From an uncultured Erythrobacter sp. (GTDB lineage: Bacteria > Pseudomonadota > Alphaproteobacteria > Sphingomonadales > Sphingomonadaceae), in the NCBI GenBank assembly GCA_913055155.1, contig CAJXJR010000012.1, forward strand, positions 62,001 through 126,000: DNA of 64,000 bases. The letters run 5' to 3'. The notes beneath the pieces were generated by a model that worked only from the letters and a program-made list of their open reading frames with translations, did no database searches and was not told the DNA's origin. This document shows, one piece after another, positions 1 to 9,616 of the stretch. Position 1 is the stretch's first letter. Each line of letters opens with the position of its first letter. Position numbers and translations under genes: made by a program.

Positions 1-1191
1 GGCCTGATGGACACGCTGTGGCAGGGACTGCTGGTTGTACTCGTGATGATGGTAGCAGGCAGGCTGCTGCTGCCACGCCTGTTCGCGCAGGCGGCCCGCA
101 CCAAGAGCCCCGAACTGTTCCTGGCCGCCAGCCTGCTGGTGGTGATCGGTGCAAGCCTGGCTACCGCCTTTGTCGGGCTGTCCCCCATCGTCGGCGCGCT
201 GATTGCCGGCCTGCTGATCGCGGAGACCGAGTACCACACCGAAGTCGAAGGCATCATGGAGCCGTTCAAGGGCCTGGCCCTGGGTATCTTCCTGATCACC
301 GTGGGCATGAGCATCGACCTTGCCACCATCTGGGCCAATCTCTGGCTGATCCTTGGCGCGGTGGTGGGCGTGCTGACGCTGAAAGCGGTGGTCACCGGCG
401 TGCTGCTACGCCTGATGGGCGCGCGGCGCAGCACGGCGACGGAGACGGGCATCCTGATGGCCAGCCCCTCGGAAACCACCCTCATCGTGCTGGCGGCGGC
501 CACCAATGCCCTGCTGATCCAGCCCGGCACCGCGCAGTTCTGGCAGATCGTCACCGCCATCGGCCTCATGGTCACGCCACTGCTGGCGCTGCTGGGCAAG
601 CATGTCGCAGGCCGCGTGGAACCCATGCCCTCGCTTGACGAGGTTGGTGGAGACAAGACGACCCCGCGCGTCATCATCATCGGCTTCGGCCGCGTCGGCA
701 AGCTGGTGGCGCAGATGCTGCAGACTCACGGCAAGGATTACGTTGCGATCGAGGCCGATAGCGACCTGATCGAACAGGCGCGCGCCGACGGCTACAACGC
801 GGTATTCGGCAACGCCATGCGCTCCGACGCGCTGGAACGGCTGGGCATCGACTATGCCCCTGCCGTGATCCTGACCATGGACGAACATATCCTGGCGCAG
901 CGGCTGGTGAAGAAGCTGCGCACCGCGCGCCCGGACATGCCGATCATCGCCCGCGCGCGCGACAGCTTCCACGCGGCCGAGCTTTACCGCGCCGGCGCCA
1001 GCACGGCAGTGCCGGAAACGCTGGAAAGCTCGCTGCAACTCTCCGAAGCTGCACTGGTGGACCTTGGCGTGGCCATGGGGCCGGTCATCGCCAGCATCCA
1101 CGAAAAGCGCGACGAATTTCGCGAGCACATTCGCGAGGAAGGCGCGCTGGAGGAAAAGCCCAAGCTGCGCACCACTGCGGCGGAAAGCTGA
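1..1191 (+). CDS. Kef-type (CPA2) monovalent cation:proton antiporter, 5'-truncated by window edge
   Basis: The reading frame is open at the first base, so the N-terminal part lies outside the window. The visible 397 residues begin with about six hydrophobic membrane segments (roughly residues 5-205) of a sodium/proton-exchanger fold. A cytosolic nucleotide-binding RCK/TrkA-N domain follows from about residue 223, with the Rossmann motif GFGRVG near residue 228. The stretch around GASTAVPETLESS is typical of KefB/KefC-type proteins. The family exports K+ (or Na+) in exchange for protons across the inner membrane, gated by cytosolic ligands. A glutathione-gated role as in E. coli KefC is possible but cannot be shown here. 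The C-terminal tail is charged and probably cytosolic. Confidence 0.9.
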   Translation, partial: GLMDTLWQGLLVVLVMMVAGRLLLPRLFAQAARTKSPELFLAASLLVVIGASLATAFVGLSPIVGALIAGLLIAETEYHTEVEGIMEPFKGLALGIFLITVGMSIDLATIWANLWLILGAVVGVLTLKAVVTGVLLRLMGARRSTATETGILMASPSETTLIVLAAATNALLIQPGTAQFWQIVTAIGLMVTPLLALLGKHVAGRVEPMPSLDEVGGDKTTPRVIIIGFGRVGKLVAQMLQTHGKDYVAIEADSDLIEQARADGYNAVFGNAMRSDALERLGIDYAPAVILTMDEHILAQRLVKKLRTARPDMPIIARARDSFHAAELYRAGASTAVPETLESSLQLSEAALVDLGVAMGPVIASIHEKRDEFREHIREEGALEEKPKLRTTAAES

Positions 1192-1247
1192 CCTTTTTCG
1201 GACACTTGCCACGTCCGGCGCGTTGGTGGGGAAAGGAGGATTTCCCC

Positions 1248-1415
1248 ATGACCAAGAAGAAAGACCCGACCAAGCCGGTTTCCAACGACGAGAAGTTCAA
1301 GCCGAAGAACGTCGCTGCCGACGACGAACACGGCCGTGCCACGCGCAACATGAAGGACGTGCCACGCGGCAGCGAAGGCGACCGCCGCCGCTCTTCGCAA
1401 AACCGCACCGACTGA
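1248..1415 (+). CDS. Small hydrophilic protein of unknown function (55 aa)
   Basis: I do not recognise this protein. The start ATG at 1248 is preceded by a strong Shine-Dalgarno AGGAGG at the right spacing, which is why I prefer it to the upstream in-frame ATG at 1206. The product is very charged (many Lys, Arg, Asp, Glu), has no hydrophobic segment or signal peptide, and is probably a soluble, partly disordered cytosolic protein. It sits 56 bp behind the antiporter gene on the same strand and could be co-transcribed with it. It ends 4 bp before the convergent alaS stop. Confidence 0.6.
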   Translation: MTKKKDPTKPVSNDEKFKPKNVAADDEHGRATRNMKDVPRGSEGDRRRSSQNRTD

Positions 1416-1419
1416 CTGG

Positions 1420-4086
1420 TCAGGCCGTCGCGCCTTCCAGTGCTGCCCGCACGGCAACCAAGGCATCGTCGGCCTTGTCGCCTTCGGGACCACCGCCCTG
1501 GGCCATGTCCGGGCGGCCACCGCCGCCCTTCCCGCCCAGTGCCTGCACACCCGCGCGCACGAGGTCGACGGCGCTGATGCGATCCGTCAGGTCGTCGGTC
1601 ACACCGACGGCGAAGGCGGCCTTGCCGTCATTCACCGCACAGATCGCCGCGACGCCAGAGCCCATCCGGCCCTTGGCTTCGTCCAGCAGGCCACGCAGTT
1701 CCTTGGGATTCATGCCCTGCAGAACCTGGCCGGAGAACTTCACCCCGCCAATCTCTTCGTCGGCCTGCGGCGCACCGCCACCGCCACCGCCCAGCGCAAG
1801 CTGCTTCTTCGCTTCGGCCAGCTCGCGCTCCAGCGCCTTGCGTTCGTCGACCAGCGCGGCGACACGGGCTTCGACTTCGTCAGGCGCGGTCTTCAGTGTT
1901 GCGGCGACGGATTTCAGCGCCTCCTCGCGGCCCACGATCCATTGCCGCGCGGCCTCGCCGGTCAGCGCCTCGATACGGCGCACACCCGATGATACCGCAC
2001 TTTCGGAGATAATGCGAAACAGGCCGATATCGCCGGTGGCGCGCACGTGGGTACCGCCGCACAGCTCGACCGAAAAATTACGGCCCGAACCCTGCCAGTC
2101 AGGGCGCCCCATCGACAGGACGCGCACTTCCTCACCGTACTTTTCGCCGAACAGCGCCATGGCGCCTGCCTCGATCGCATCGTCGGGGCTCATCAGCTGC
2201 GTGCGCACCTCTTCGTTGGCCCGGATCTCGGCGTTCACCTCGGCTTCGATCGCGGCAATCTCTTCCGGCGCGAGCGGCTTGGGATGAGAGAAGTCGAACC
2301 GCAGGCGATCTTCGGCCACCAGCGATCCCTTCTGCGTGACATGCTCGCCCAGGTGATTGCGCAGGGCCGCATGGACCAGGTGCGTGGCCGAGTGGTTGGC
2401 GCGGATCTTGTCGCGACGCTCAGCGTCCACCTTCAGATGCACGGTATCGCCAACCGCGATGGTGCCGGACGTAATCTTGCCGTGGTGCGCGTGCAGGCGG
2501 CCAAGCGGCTTGGACGTATCGGAAACGGCGATCCCGAGGCGATGATCGCCCGTGATCGTGCCGGCATCGCCGGTCTGGCCGCCGCTTTCGCCGTAGAACG
2601 GGGTCTGGTTGGTGAGCACGGTCACCTCCTGACCGGCATCGGCGCGGTCGACTTCCTTGCCGTCGATCACCAGCGCCACAACCCGGCCCTCGCCTTCGGT
2701 GGAGGTGTAGCCGGTGAATTCGGTGGCGCCTTCGCGCTCGGCAATGTCGAACCACACTTCGCTGTCGGCAGAGGCGCCGGAGCCTTTCCACGCAGCGCGC
2801 GCCGCAGCCTTCTGCTGCGCCATCGCGGCATCGAAGCCGTCCTTTTCGACACCGATGCCGCGGTTACGCAGGGCATCCTCGGTCAGGTCGTAAGGGAAGC
2901 CGTAGGTATCGTAGAGCTTGAAGGCGGTTTCACCCGGCAGGCTGTCACCCTCGCCCAGGTTGGCGGCTTCCTCGTCCAGCAGGCAAAGGCCCTTCTCCAG
3001 CGTCTGGCGGAAGCGGCTTTCCTCACGCTCCAGCACTTCGCCGATGAGCGCCTGCGCGCGGCCAAGGTCGGGATAGGCCTGCCCCATTTCGCTCACCAGC
3101 GTGGGCACCAGGCGGTGCATCAGCGGCTTGCCCGCACCCAGCAGGTGCGCGTGCCGCATGGCGCGGCGCATGATCCGGCGCAGGACGTATCCGCGCCCTT
3201 CGTTGGATGGCAGCACGCCGTCCGCGATCAGGAAGCTGGTGGAGCGAAGATGGTCTGCAATCACCCGGTGGCTGGCCAGCGCGTTGCCTTCGGCGCGGGC
3301 GCCGGAAAGGTCTTCGCTGGCAGCGATGATCGTGCGGAAGGTATCGGTATCGAAGACGTTGTGCACGCCCTGCATGACGGTGGAGATGCGCTCCAGCCCC
3401 ATGCCGGTATCGATGCTGGGGCGCGGCAGGTTGCCCACGATCTCGTCGGCCTCCTGCATGTGCTGCATGAACACCAGGTTCCAGATCTCGACGAAACGGT
3501 CGCCATCCTCCTCGGGCGAGCCCGGCGGGCCACCGGCGACATCGGGGCCATGGTCCCAGAAGATTTCCGAGCAAGGGCCGCAGGGACCGTCCGATCCCAT
3601 GGCCCAGAAGTTGTCCTTGGTGGCGATGCGGATGATGCGATCTTCCGGCAGGCCGGCAATGCGCTTCCACAGGTCGAAAGCTTCATCGTCGGTGTGGTAG
3701 ACCGTGGCCGTCAACCGGTTGGGATCTAGGCCGAACTCCTTGGTGACCATCGTCCAGGCGAGTTCAATCGCGCGTTCCTTGAAATAGTCGCCGAAGCTGA
3801 AGTTGCCGAGCATTTCGAAGAATGTCAGGTGTCGCGCTGTATAGCCGACGTTATCAAGGTCGTTGTGCTTCCCCCCGGCCCGCACGCACTTCTGGCTGCT
3901 GGCAGCCCGCGGCGCGGGCGGTGTCTCGACGCCGGTGAACACGTTCTTGAACGGCACCATGCCCGCATTGACGAACATCAGCGACGGATCGTTGTACGGC
4001 ACCAGCGGGGCCGACGGTACCACTTGGTGATCGTTGGCCGCGAAGAAATCCAGGAAGGTGCGGCGGATATCGTTGGTCGAAGTCAT
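1420..4086 (-). CDS. alaS: Alanine--tRNA ligase
   Basis: This class II synthetase charges tRNA-Ala in the cytosol. The 888-residue length matches the bacterial family (E. coli about 876). The N-terminal catalytic domain starts [15 protein letters not shown] and contains the motif [19 protein letters not shown]. The editing domain has the zinc-binding HSATHLVH near residue 564 and CGGTHV near residue 675. The C-terminal C-Ala/DHHA1 part includes a glycine run (GGGGGG) and ends near a [14 protein letters not shown] motif. I start at 4086 because homologues begin at this Met; the frame stays open upstream for 43 codons that look non-coding. No good Shine-Dalgarno is visible. It is convergent with the 55-residue gene. 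Confidence 0.97.
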   Translation of the reverse strand: MTSTNDIRRTFLDFFAANDHQVVPSAPLVPYNDPSLMFVNAGMVPFKNVFTGVETPPAPRAASSQKCVRAGGKHNDLDNVGYTARHLTFFEMLGNFSFGDYFKERAIELAWTMVTKEFGLDPNRLTATVYHTDDEAFDLWKRIAGLPEDRIIRIATKDNFWAMGSDGPCGPCSEIFWDHGPDVAGGPPGSPEEDGDRFVEIWNLVFMQHMQEADEIVGNLPRPSIDTGMGLERISTVMQGVHNVFDTDTFRTIIAASEDLSGARAEGNALASHRVIADHLRSTSFLIADGVLPSNEGRGYVLRRIMRRAMRHAHLLGAGKPLMHRLVPTLVSEMGQAYPDLGRAQALIGEVLEREESRFRQTLEKGLCLLDEEAANLGEGDSLPGETAFKLYDTYGFPYDLTEDALRNRGIGVEKDGFDAAMAQQKAAARAAWKGSGASADSEVWFDIAEREGATEFTGYTSTEGEGRVVALVIDGKEVDRADAGQEVTVLTNQTPFYGESGGQTGDAGTITGDHRLGIAVSDTSKPLGRLHAHHGKITSGTIAVGDTVHLKVDAERRDKIRANHSATHLVHAALRNHLGEHVTQKGSLVAEDRLRFDFSHPKPLAPEEIAAIEAEVNAEIRANEEVRTQLMSPDDAIEAGAMALFGEKYGEEVRVLSMGRPDWQGSGRNFSVELCGGTHVRATGDIGLFRIISESAVSSGVRRIEALTGEAARQWIVGREEALKSVAATLKTAPDEVEARVAALVDERKALERELAEAKKQLALGGGGGGAPQADEEIGGVKFSGQVLQGMNPKELRGLLDEAKGRMGSGVAAICAVNDGKAAFAVGVTDDLTDRISAVDLVRAGVQALGGKGGGGRPDMAQGGGPEGDKADDALVAVRAALEGATA

Positions 4087-4136
4087 GAAGCGCGAATTAG
4101 GGTGAGAAGTGCGCCCCGGCAAGCCGCGACACGCGA

Positions 4137-4964
4137 CTAAGGCGCCTTCTTTGCCGAAACGATCCACGCAGCGGCAGGCAAGGCGACGATTCCTTCGCGG
4201 CAATTGCGTTCGCACAGGTCGCGCACACGGTCCAGGAAACGCTGTCTCGCGGCATCGTCCATTTCCGCCGCAACACGCGCGGCGGGCCCGATCAGCGAGA
4301 AGTAGGTAACGGCCTCATCGACGGCGTTTTCCCCTGCCCCTGCAATCATGGGAAAATCGAACTTCTCGAAAGCGACATGATCCCATCCACCCGTGCGCAG
4401 GATGGGCACAACCCTGTCTTCGTCCGCAAAGGCAAAGGGGCCGGGCGCTGTAGGGTCGCCCGGTTCGGGCCGTTGCGGCAACAGGCGCAGGATCTCGGTG
4501 AAGAAGGGGTTCTGCGGGACCTCGCGGAAACACGAGAACATCAGCGAAGCCCCCGGCTGCGCCTGCCGCGCGAGGTTGGCGAAGGCGGCGGGCGGATCGT
4601 CGAAGAACATCACGCCGTGGCGCGAAACCAGCATGTCCGGCGCACTGTCGCCATCGCCGGACCATTCCGCTGCATCGCACAGCACAAAGCGCAGGTTCCC
4701 GAGATGGCCGCCGCGTTCACGGGCAGCTTCTACCAACTGCGGCGAAACATCGACGCCGGTCACCGTCACGTCGGGGCGACCGCGGGCAATGGCCATCGAG
4801 AGTTCGCCGGCGCCGCAGCCCACGTCGAGCACGTCGTTGAAGGTGAATTCGCGCGTGCGTTCGAGCAGGCGTTCGGTCAGGCGAGTGAAGCTGCGATCGG
4901 TACGGCGCCACTGCGCTGCCCAGGTTTCGCCGCTGTTGCCTTGCCATTCACTCTTGTCGGCCAA
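4137..4964 (-). CDS. Class I SAM-dependent methyltransferase
   Basis: The 275-residue protein has a Rossmann-type SAM-binding motif [13 protein letters not shown], near residues 46-57, followed by [14 protein letters not shown] (acidic end of strand 2) and a motif IV-like region around [13 protein letters not shown]. The fold is that of small-molecule methyltransferases of the UbiE/Methyltransf_11 type; the substrate cannot be told from sequence. The start is TTG at 4964, supported by a GGGAGA Shine-Dalgarno about 7 nt upstream and no nearby ATG. It is transcribed toward alaS, with a gap of about 50 bp. Confidence 0.85.
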   Translation of the reverse strand: MADKSEWQGNSGETWAAQWRRTDRSFTRLTERLLERTREFTFNDVLDVGCGAGELSMAIARGRPDVTVTGVDVSPQLVEAARERGGHLGNLRFVLCDAAEWSGDGDSAPDMLVSRHGVMFFDDPPAAFANLARQAQPGASLMFSCFREVPQNPFFTEILRLLPQRPEPGDPTAPGPFAFADEDRVVPILRTGGWDHVAFEKFDFPMIAGAGENAVDEAVTYFSLIGPAARVAAEMDDAARQRFLDRVRDLCERNCREGIVALPAAAWIVSAKKAP

Positions 4965-5122
4965 TTTCGTTCTCCCGTTTCTTTCCGTGGCTTATCGCCC
5001 GGTACAGCACGAGACAATCGCACAAATGCGAAGAAGCCGGCGGCGGTGGCTGGCATGGCCACCTGGCGCCGGCTCCGGTTTCGCAAGGCCTTTGGGGTCC
5101 GGCGGTTCATGGCATGGCAGGC

Positions 5123-5160
5123 GCTAACCTGGAGCACATGGAGCACAGTCCTGGAGCAAA
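5123..5160. repeat. Interspersed short repeat, copy 1
   Basis: The 38-bp pattern GCTAA-NN-TGGAGCACRTGGAGCAC-AGTCCTGRWGCAAA occurs here between recA and the methyltransferase gene, and again at 44321-44358 with only a few differences and identical internal spacing. The core contains two direct copies of TGGAGCAC. No known element is recognised. Confidence 0.6.
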
Positions 5161-5185
5161 AGGGCTCCGGCGGCCTTCTTGAGGA

Positions 5186-6253
5186 TCAGTCTTCGGGTTC
5201 CGCGTCCGGGCCGGTCATCATCTCCTCGGCGACTTCGTCGGTTTTGCCGCGAATGGCAGCCTCCAACTTGTCGCAAACTTCGGGGTTCTCCTTGAGGAAT
5301 TTCTTGGCGTTCTCGCGCCCCTGGCCGATGCGCACGCTATCGTAGCTGAACCACGAGCCGCTCTTCTCGACCACGCCGGCCTTTACGCCGAGATCGAGGA
5401 TCTCGCCGATCTTGGAAATACCCTCGCCATACATGATGTCGAATTCGACCTGCTTGAACGGCGGCGCGACCTTGTTCTTCACCACTTTCACGCGGGTGCT
5501 ATTGCCGATCACCTCGTCACGGTCCTTGATCTGGCCGGTGCGACGGATGTCGAGGCGGACTGAGGCGTAGAACTTGAGCGCGTTGCCGCCCGTGGTCGTC
5601 TCCGGGTTGCCGTACATCACGCCGATCTTCATGCGCAGCTGGTTGATGAAGATCACCATGCACTTGGACCGGTTGATCGAACCGGTCAGCTTGCGCAGTG
5701 ACTGCGACATCAGGCGGGCCTGCAGGCCGACGTGGCTGTCGCCCATCTCGCCCTCGATCTCGGCACGCGGCACCAGGGCGGCGACCGAGTCGACCACCAG
5801 CACGTCGATCGCGTTGGAACGCACCAATGTATCGGTAATTTCCAGCGCCTGTTCGCCGGTGTCGGGCTGCGACACAACCAGTTCGTCGATATCGACGCCC
5901 AGCTTCCGGGCATAAACCGGATCGAGCGCGTGTTCGGCATCGACGAAAGCCGCGGTGCCGCCGGCCTTCTGCGCCTCGGCAATCACGTGCAGCGCCAGCG
6001 TGGTCTTGCCCGAGCTTTCCGGCCCGTAGACTTCGATCACGCGGCCCTTCGGCAAGCCGCCGATACCCAGCGCGATATCGAGACCCAGCGAGCCGGTGGA
6101 GATCGACTCCACGTTCATCGCTTCCTTCTGGCCCAGCTTCATCGCCGAACCCTTGCCGAAAGCCCGATCGATCTGGGCGAGCGCGGCATCGAGTGCCTTC
6201 TGACGGTCCACGTTGGATTCCTTTTCAACCAATTTCAGATTTGCACCTGCCAT
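5186..6253 (-). CDS. recA: Recombinase RecA
   Basis: RecA forms filaments on single-stranded DNA, drives strand exchange and triggers LexA self-cleavage in the SOS response. The 355-residue length is normal. The Walker A motif GPESSGKT is at residues 77-84, followed by the DAEHALDP region, Walker B ([11 protein letters not shown]), the L2 DNA-binding loop ([20 protein letters not shown]) and an acidic C-terminal tail. The start ATG at 6253 has a GGAGG Shine-Dalgarno. A near-consensus LexA site lies upstream (see 6330-6344). Confidence 0.99.
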   Translation of the reverse strand: MAGANLKLVEKESNVDRQKALDAALAQIDRAFGKGSAMKLGQKEAMNVESISTGSLGLDIALGIGGLPKGRVIEVYGPESSGKTTLALHVIAEAQKAGGTAAFVDAEHALDPVYARKLGVDIDELVVSQPDTGEQALEITDTLVRSNAIDVLVVDSVAALVPRAEIEGEMGDSHVGLQARLMSQSLRKLTGSINRSKCMVIFINQLRMKIGVMYGNPETTTGGNALKFYASVRLDIRRTGQIKDRDEVIGNSTRVKVVKNKVAPPFKQVEFDIMYGEGISKIGEILDLGVKAGVVEKSGSWFSYDSVRIGQGRENAKKFLKENPEVCDKLEAAIRGKTDEVAEEMMTGPDAEPED

Positions 6254-6329
6254 GACATGGCCTCCGTCAGTTCGCTAGGGTTGCTTTCAACTCTTCAACG
6301 ACTGCGGTTGTACCCCTTTTGTTCCATAA

Positions 6330-6344
6330 GAACAAGAGCGGAGC
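6330..6344 (-). promoter_or_regulatory. Possible LexA (SOS) box upstream of recA
   Basis: The sequence GAACAAGAGCGGAGC fits the alphaproteobacterial GAAC-N7-GAAC SOS box with one mismatch in the second half-site. It overlaps a separate short dyad GTTCCATAAGAAC at 6321-6333. It lies about 80 bp upstream of the recA start, the same distance as the perfect box in front of uvrA. The call is tentative because of the mismatch. Confidence 0.4.
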
Positions 6345-6409
6345 AGAATTTTTGTTGGATTCGCGGTTTTCTGCGGGTTTGCGCCCAGCAAGTGGCTGGA
6401 GAACAAGCG

Positions 6410-8023
6410 TTAACCGGATATCCTGCGCACGCGCCAGCGAACCTCTCGCGTTCCGTTTGCCGGAACATCGAGCTCTATGATTCGCTGTCCATCCTTCAAC
6501 CGTTCGCGCACATCCCGGAATTCCCACTGGCCCGGCGAACCGATGTTGAGGCGCACCGGTGCCGGAGTGGGATTGGCATTGGTTACACTCGCCCGGAACT
6601 CCACCCAGCGCGCCTTGCCATCAAACGGGTCCTCTTCGTCCACAGCGCGGCAGCGGGTGTAGACCTGGTGGCTTTGACCAAGGGCGATTTCGACATCCTG
6701 TCCGCTGGCATAGTCGCGAATGACTTCCTCGCCCACCAGCAGTTCGCCATGTGGTCCGCGCTCGAAAATGGAGACCGTGCCGGTCGGCAGGGCCACGCCA
6801 AGGCCGTGATCCTCGTCGTTCACGGTCTCCAGCGTCATATCGGTGGGGACGAACTGGGTATCGGCGTAATTCCACGGGCTGCAATCGGCCTCGTAGACCA
6901 GTGAACCCTCGACAGCTTCCTCGCGCAGGAAGGCGACCTGCTTCAGCCCCTGCGCATTGACGTCCACCGGCACCGGAACCCGGTAGAGCTTGAGATCGCC
7001 AAGTTGTTCCTCGGCAGCCATGACCTGCGGCAATGCGGCGACAGAATCGGCCATCATCTCGCGGTTCACCACCGCGCCCGACATCATGATCCGCTCTTCA
7101 TCGGCATAGGCCATCGGCGCGGGCGGTGGCGGCGGATAATCCGGGCGCGGCACCGGCGTGCCCGCCGCCGTGCTGCCGATGGGATAGCAGGTAAGGCGCA
7201 AGGGGCGCGCGGTGGGCGGGTCTGCAAGGTCCTCGAAATCGCTGGTGACGTTCAGCGTGCCGGCCACGGCCATCAGCTCCGCGCCCTCGAAGCTCTGGCC
7301 GTTGTCGTTGAGGATCGTCAGCCAGCTTGTCAGGTCGAAACGCACGTCGCCGGCGTCGCGCCCTTCGTGCATGGTGGCGACATAGCTGGCCTCCCAATCG
7401 AAGCCCCAGGCAAGGTAAGTGAGCGTGACGGTATAGGTGCCGCCGCTGGCATCGCGGGTGTCGATGGAAAAGATCGGATCGGAGGAAAGCCCGTCGGGCA
7501 CGCGGTCGAAAGTCAGCCGCTCGGGCAGGCCGGAACAGCGTACCACCTCGTACCCTTGTGCCGTTTGCAGCACCAGGCCGCCATCGGCGCGGGTGCGGAC
7601 GATCGCCTCTTCGCTCGCCGCTTCGCCCGTGCCCGGATTGGTGCGGGTGATGGTCACCCGGTTGCCCAGCGTGCCGTCCACCAGTGCGGCGGGGCTGAGC
7701 AGGTCGGCATTGCGGTTCTTCTCGATGGTGCCGCCGGGCAGGCCGGTGACGATGGCGGAAACCGAAACCATGCCTTCCGCCACGCCTTCGAAGCGGATGC
7801 GCGATTCGCCCGGTGGCAGGTTGACGGTGCGGGTTTCGGAAATCATCGCGAAACCGCGCGGCCAGTTGGCGTCCATCGCCTGCCCTTCGCGGCGGTTCGG
7901 GTCACGGTAGACCGTCACTGCCAGGCTCTCCGGCGCGGAGGCTTCGACAACGGGGCGCTCCTGCGCCAGCGAGGGGCTCGCCAGCGCCAGCAGGGGCAGG
8001 AAAAGGAGGGCCGAACGGGCCAT
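6410..8023 (-). CDS. Secreted DUF4139 domain protein (second of a tandem pair)
   Basis: The 537-residue protein starts with a Sec signal peptide (MARSALLFLPLLALASPSLAQ) and is therefore exported, probably to the periplasm or outer membrane. The C-terminal half has the DUF4139 pattern seen in this family, including the segment TLTYLAWGFDWEASYVA and the terminal region NGTREVRWRVR. The molecular role of DUF4139 in bacteria is unknown. It lies 9 bp behind a related DUF4139 gene (8033-9526) on the same strand, so the two probably form an operon. An unusual Pro-rich stretch (PRPDYPPPPPAP) occurs in the middle. Confidence 0.8.
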   Translation of the reverse strand: MARSALLFLPLLALASPSLAQERPVVEASAPESLAVTVYRDPNRREGQAMDANWPRGFAMISETRTVNLPPGESRIRFEGVAEGMVSVSAIVTGLPGGTIEKNRNADLLSPAALVDGTLGNRVTITRTNPGTGEAASEEAIVRTRADGGLVLQTAQGYEVVRCSGLPERLTFDRVPDGLSSDPIFSIDTRDASGGTYTVTLTYLAWGFDWEASYVATMHEGRDAGDVRFDLTSWLTILNDNGQSFEGAELMAVAGTLNVTSDFEDLADPPTARPLRLTCYPIGSTAAGTPVPRPDYPPPPPAPMAYADEERIMMSGAVVNREMMADSVAALPQVMAAEEQLGDLKLYRVPVPVDVNAQGLKQVAFLREEAVEGSLVYEADCSPWNYADTQFVPTDMTLETVNDEDHGLGVALPTGTVSIFERGPHGELLVGEEVIRDYASGQDVEIALGQSHQVYTRCRAVDEEDPFDGKARWVEFRASVTNANPTPAPVRLNIGSPGQWEFRDVRERLKDGQRIIELDVPANGTREVRWRVRRISG

Positions 8024-8032
8024 GGCCCGCTC

Positions 8033-9526
8033 CTAGTACCGCGACTCGTAAGTCACGCGCACCACGCGTTCGCCATTGGCGGGCACGGTGATGCGATAGA
8101 GGCGCGCATCGTAGTTGAGCTGTTCGCCCGGCACGTCTTCCGCCACCACGCGGTAATCCAGCGAGTACCAGCCACGGTTGAGCCCGCGCTGGGTCAGCTC
8201 CACTTCCACCGGCTCGGGCTTCGCGTTGGTAAGCGTGTAGCGCATGGTGGTGCGATAGTAGGTGACCGAGCGATCGACCTCGACCGTGCGCGCCAGTTCG
8301 CCATTCTCGTAGACGCGGAAGCGGGCGCTGCGTTCGTATTCGTCCGGCGTGATCCGCTCGCGGTTCTCGATCTCGCTGCGGCTGTAGATATCGAAGGCAT
8401 CGCCCGTGCGCAGGGATAGCGTGGAGCCCATCGGCGTATGGCCGATGCGATTTTCGCCGATGAACTGCGGATTGCCTTGCTGGTCGCGCTGGTAGAAGCG
8501 CACCGTGCCCGCGGGCAGCGCATCGCCCAGCCCGCCTTCGCGACTGGAATTGAAGGAAATGGAGGTGGTGACCGGCGTCGGGTCTTCCTGGTTGGTCAGC
8601 CAGCCCAGATCGGCGGAATAGACCCGGCGCGCGGGCACGCCCTGCACGTCGAGGAAGCTCACCTGCTTGGTCTGCGCGTTGGCGATCGTGGTGCGCCCCT
8701 CGATCGGGTAGAGGTAGAAATCGCCCAGCCGTTCGCGATCCGCGGTCTGCGTGCCCGCCTGCACAAGGTCGCGGCGCGGGGCCGAGTAGCCGCCGGCATT
8801 GGGATTGCCCGCCACCAGCAGGGTGTCGGTATCGTGGAAAGTGGTGCCGGTGGTGTTGGTCAGCGTCACCCAGCCCTGCATGTCCACCGTCCCTTCGGCT
8901 TCGTCGAACAGCGCGACATAGTCCGCCGTCCAGCCAAGGCCGGGGGTGAGATAGCGGATGGAGGCATCGCGCGTGCCATTGCGACTGGAATTGAGCGTGA
9001 CGGAGAGCGTGGGGCGGGCGCGCAGGTTGGGCGGTACCTCGTCGAACACCACGCGCACGGGCAGGCCGTCGTCGCGCAGCACCTCTATGCGGTCGCCGAT
9101 GCGCACCACCACGCCGCCGGCGGTGGAGAGCACTTCGGCGCGCTCGCGCGTTTCCACGCCGGTGGCGGGATTGGTGCGGATCAGGGTTACGGTCTGGCCG
9201 ATGGCTTTCTCCATCAGCTTGCTGGGGGTCAGCAGGTCGAAATCGAAGTTCTGCTCCACGATCGCGGTATCGGGCGCGTTGAAGCTGAGCGTAGCCGGGC
9301 GGATCTGCGCCGAGACATCGGGAAACTCGATGCGGGTGGTTCCGCGCGGGATGGCCAGGCGGCGCACGTCCTGCACCAGCGACTGGCCGTTCTGGTAGAT
9401 GGTGACGGAGACATCGCCCTGAGAGGTATTATTGGGCGCGCTTTCCTCGTCCTGCTGTGCGGCGGCAGGCATGGCCAGCGTGGCCGTTGCCAGCAGCGTG
9501 GCAGTGATCTTGCGAAGCGTGGTCAT
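8033..9526 (-). CDS. Secreted DUF4139 domain protein (first of a tandem pair)
   Basis: The product has 497 residues when started at the ATG at 9526, which has a GGGAGGGA Shine-Dalgarno; the frame runs 26 codons further upstream without one. A signal peptide ends at AMPAAAQ. The N-terminal domain (DVSVTIYQNGQSLVQDVR) and the C-terminal DUF4139 segment (RYLTPGLGWTADYVALFDEAEG) parallel the downstream neighbour, which suggests duplication and divergence. The family is probably beta-rich and exported; its function is unknown. Confidence 0.8.
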   Translation of the reverse strand: MTTLRKITATLLATATLAMPAAAQQDEESAPNNTSQGDVSVTIYQNGQSLVQDVRRLAIPRGTTRIEFPDVSAQIRPATLSFNAPDTAIVEQNFDFDLLTPSKLMEKAIGQTVTLIRTNPATGVETRERAEVLSTAGGVVVRIGDRIEVLRDDGLPVRVVFDEVPPNLRARPTLSVTLNSSRNGTRDASIRYLTPGLGWTADYVALFDEAEGTVDMQGWVTLTNTTGTTFHDTDTLLVAGNPNAGGYSAPRRDLVQAGTQTADRERLGDFYLYPIEGRTTIANAQTKQVSFLDVQGVPARRVYSADLGWLTNQEDPTPVTTSISFNSSREGGLGDALPAGTVRFYQRDQQGNPQFIGENRIGHTPMGSTLSLRTGDAFDIYSRSEIENRERITPDEYERSARFRVYENGELARTVEVDRSVTYYRTTMRYTLTNAKPEPVEVELTQRGLNRGWYSLDYRVVAEDVPGEQLNYDARLYRITVPANGERVVRVTYESRY

Positions 9527-9616
9527 GGACAGTCCCTCCCTCTGTGCAACGATGATATAGGGTATCACGACCTGTATCGGTCCTGAATGCCCGTATCGTG
9601 GCACCTTGCGGGGAGG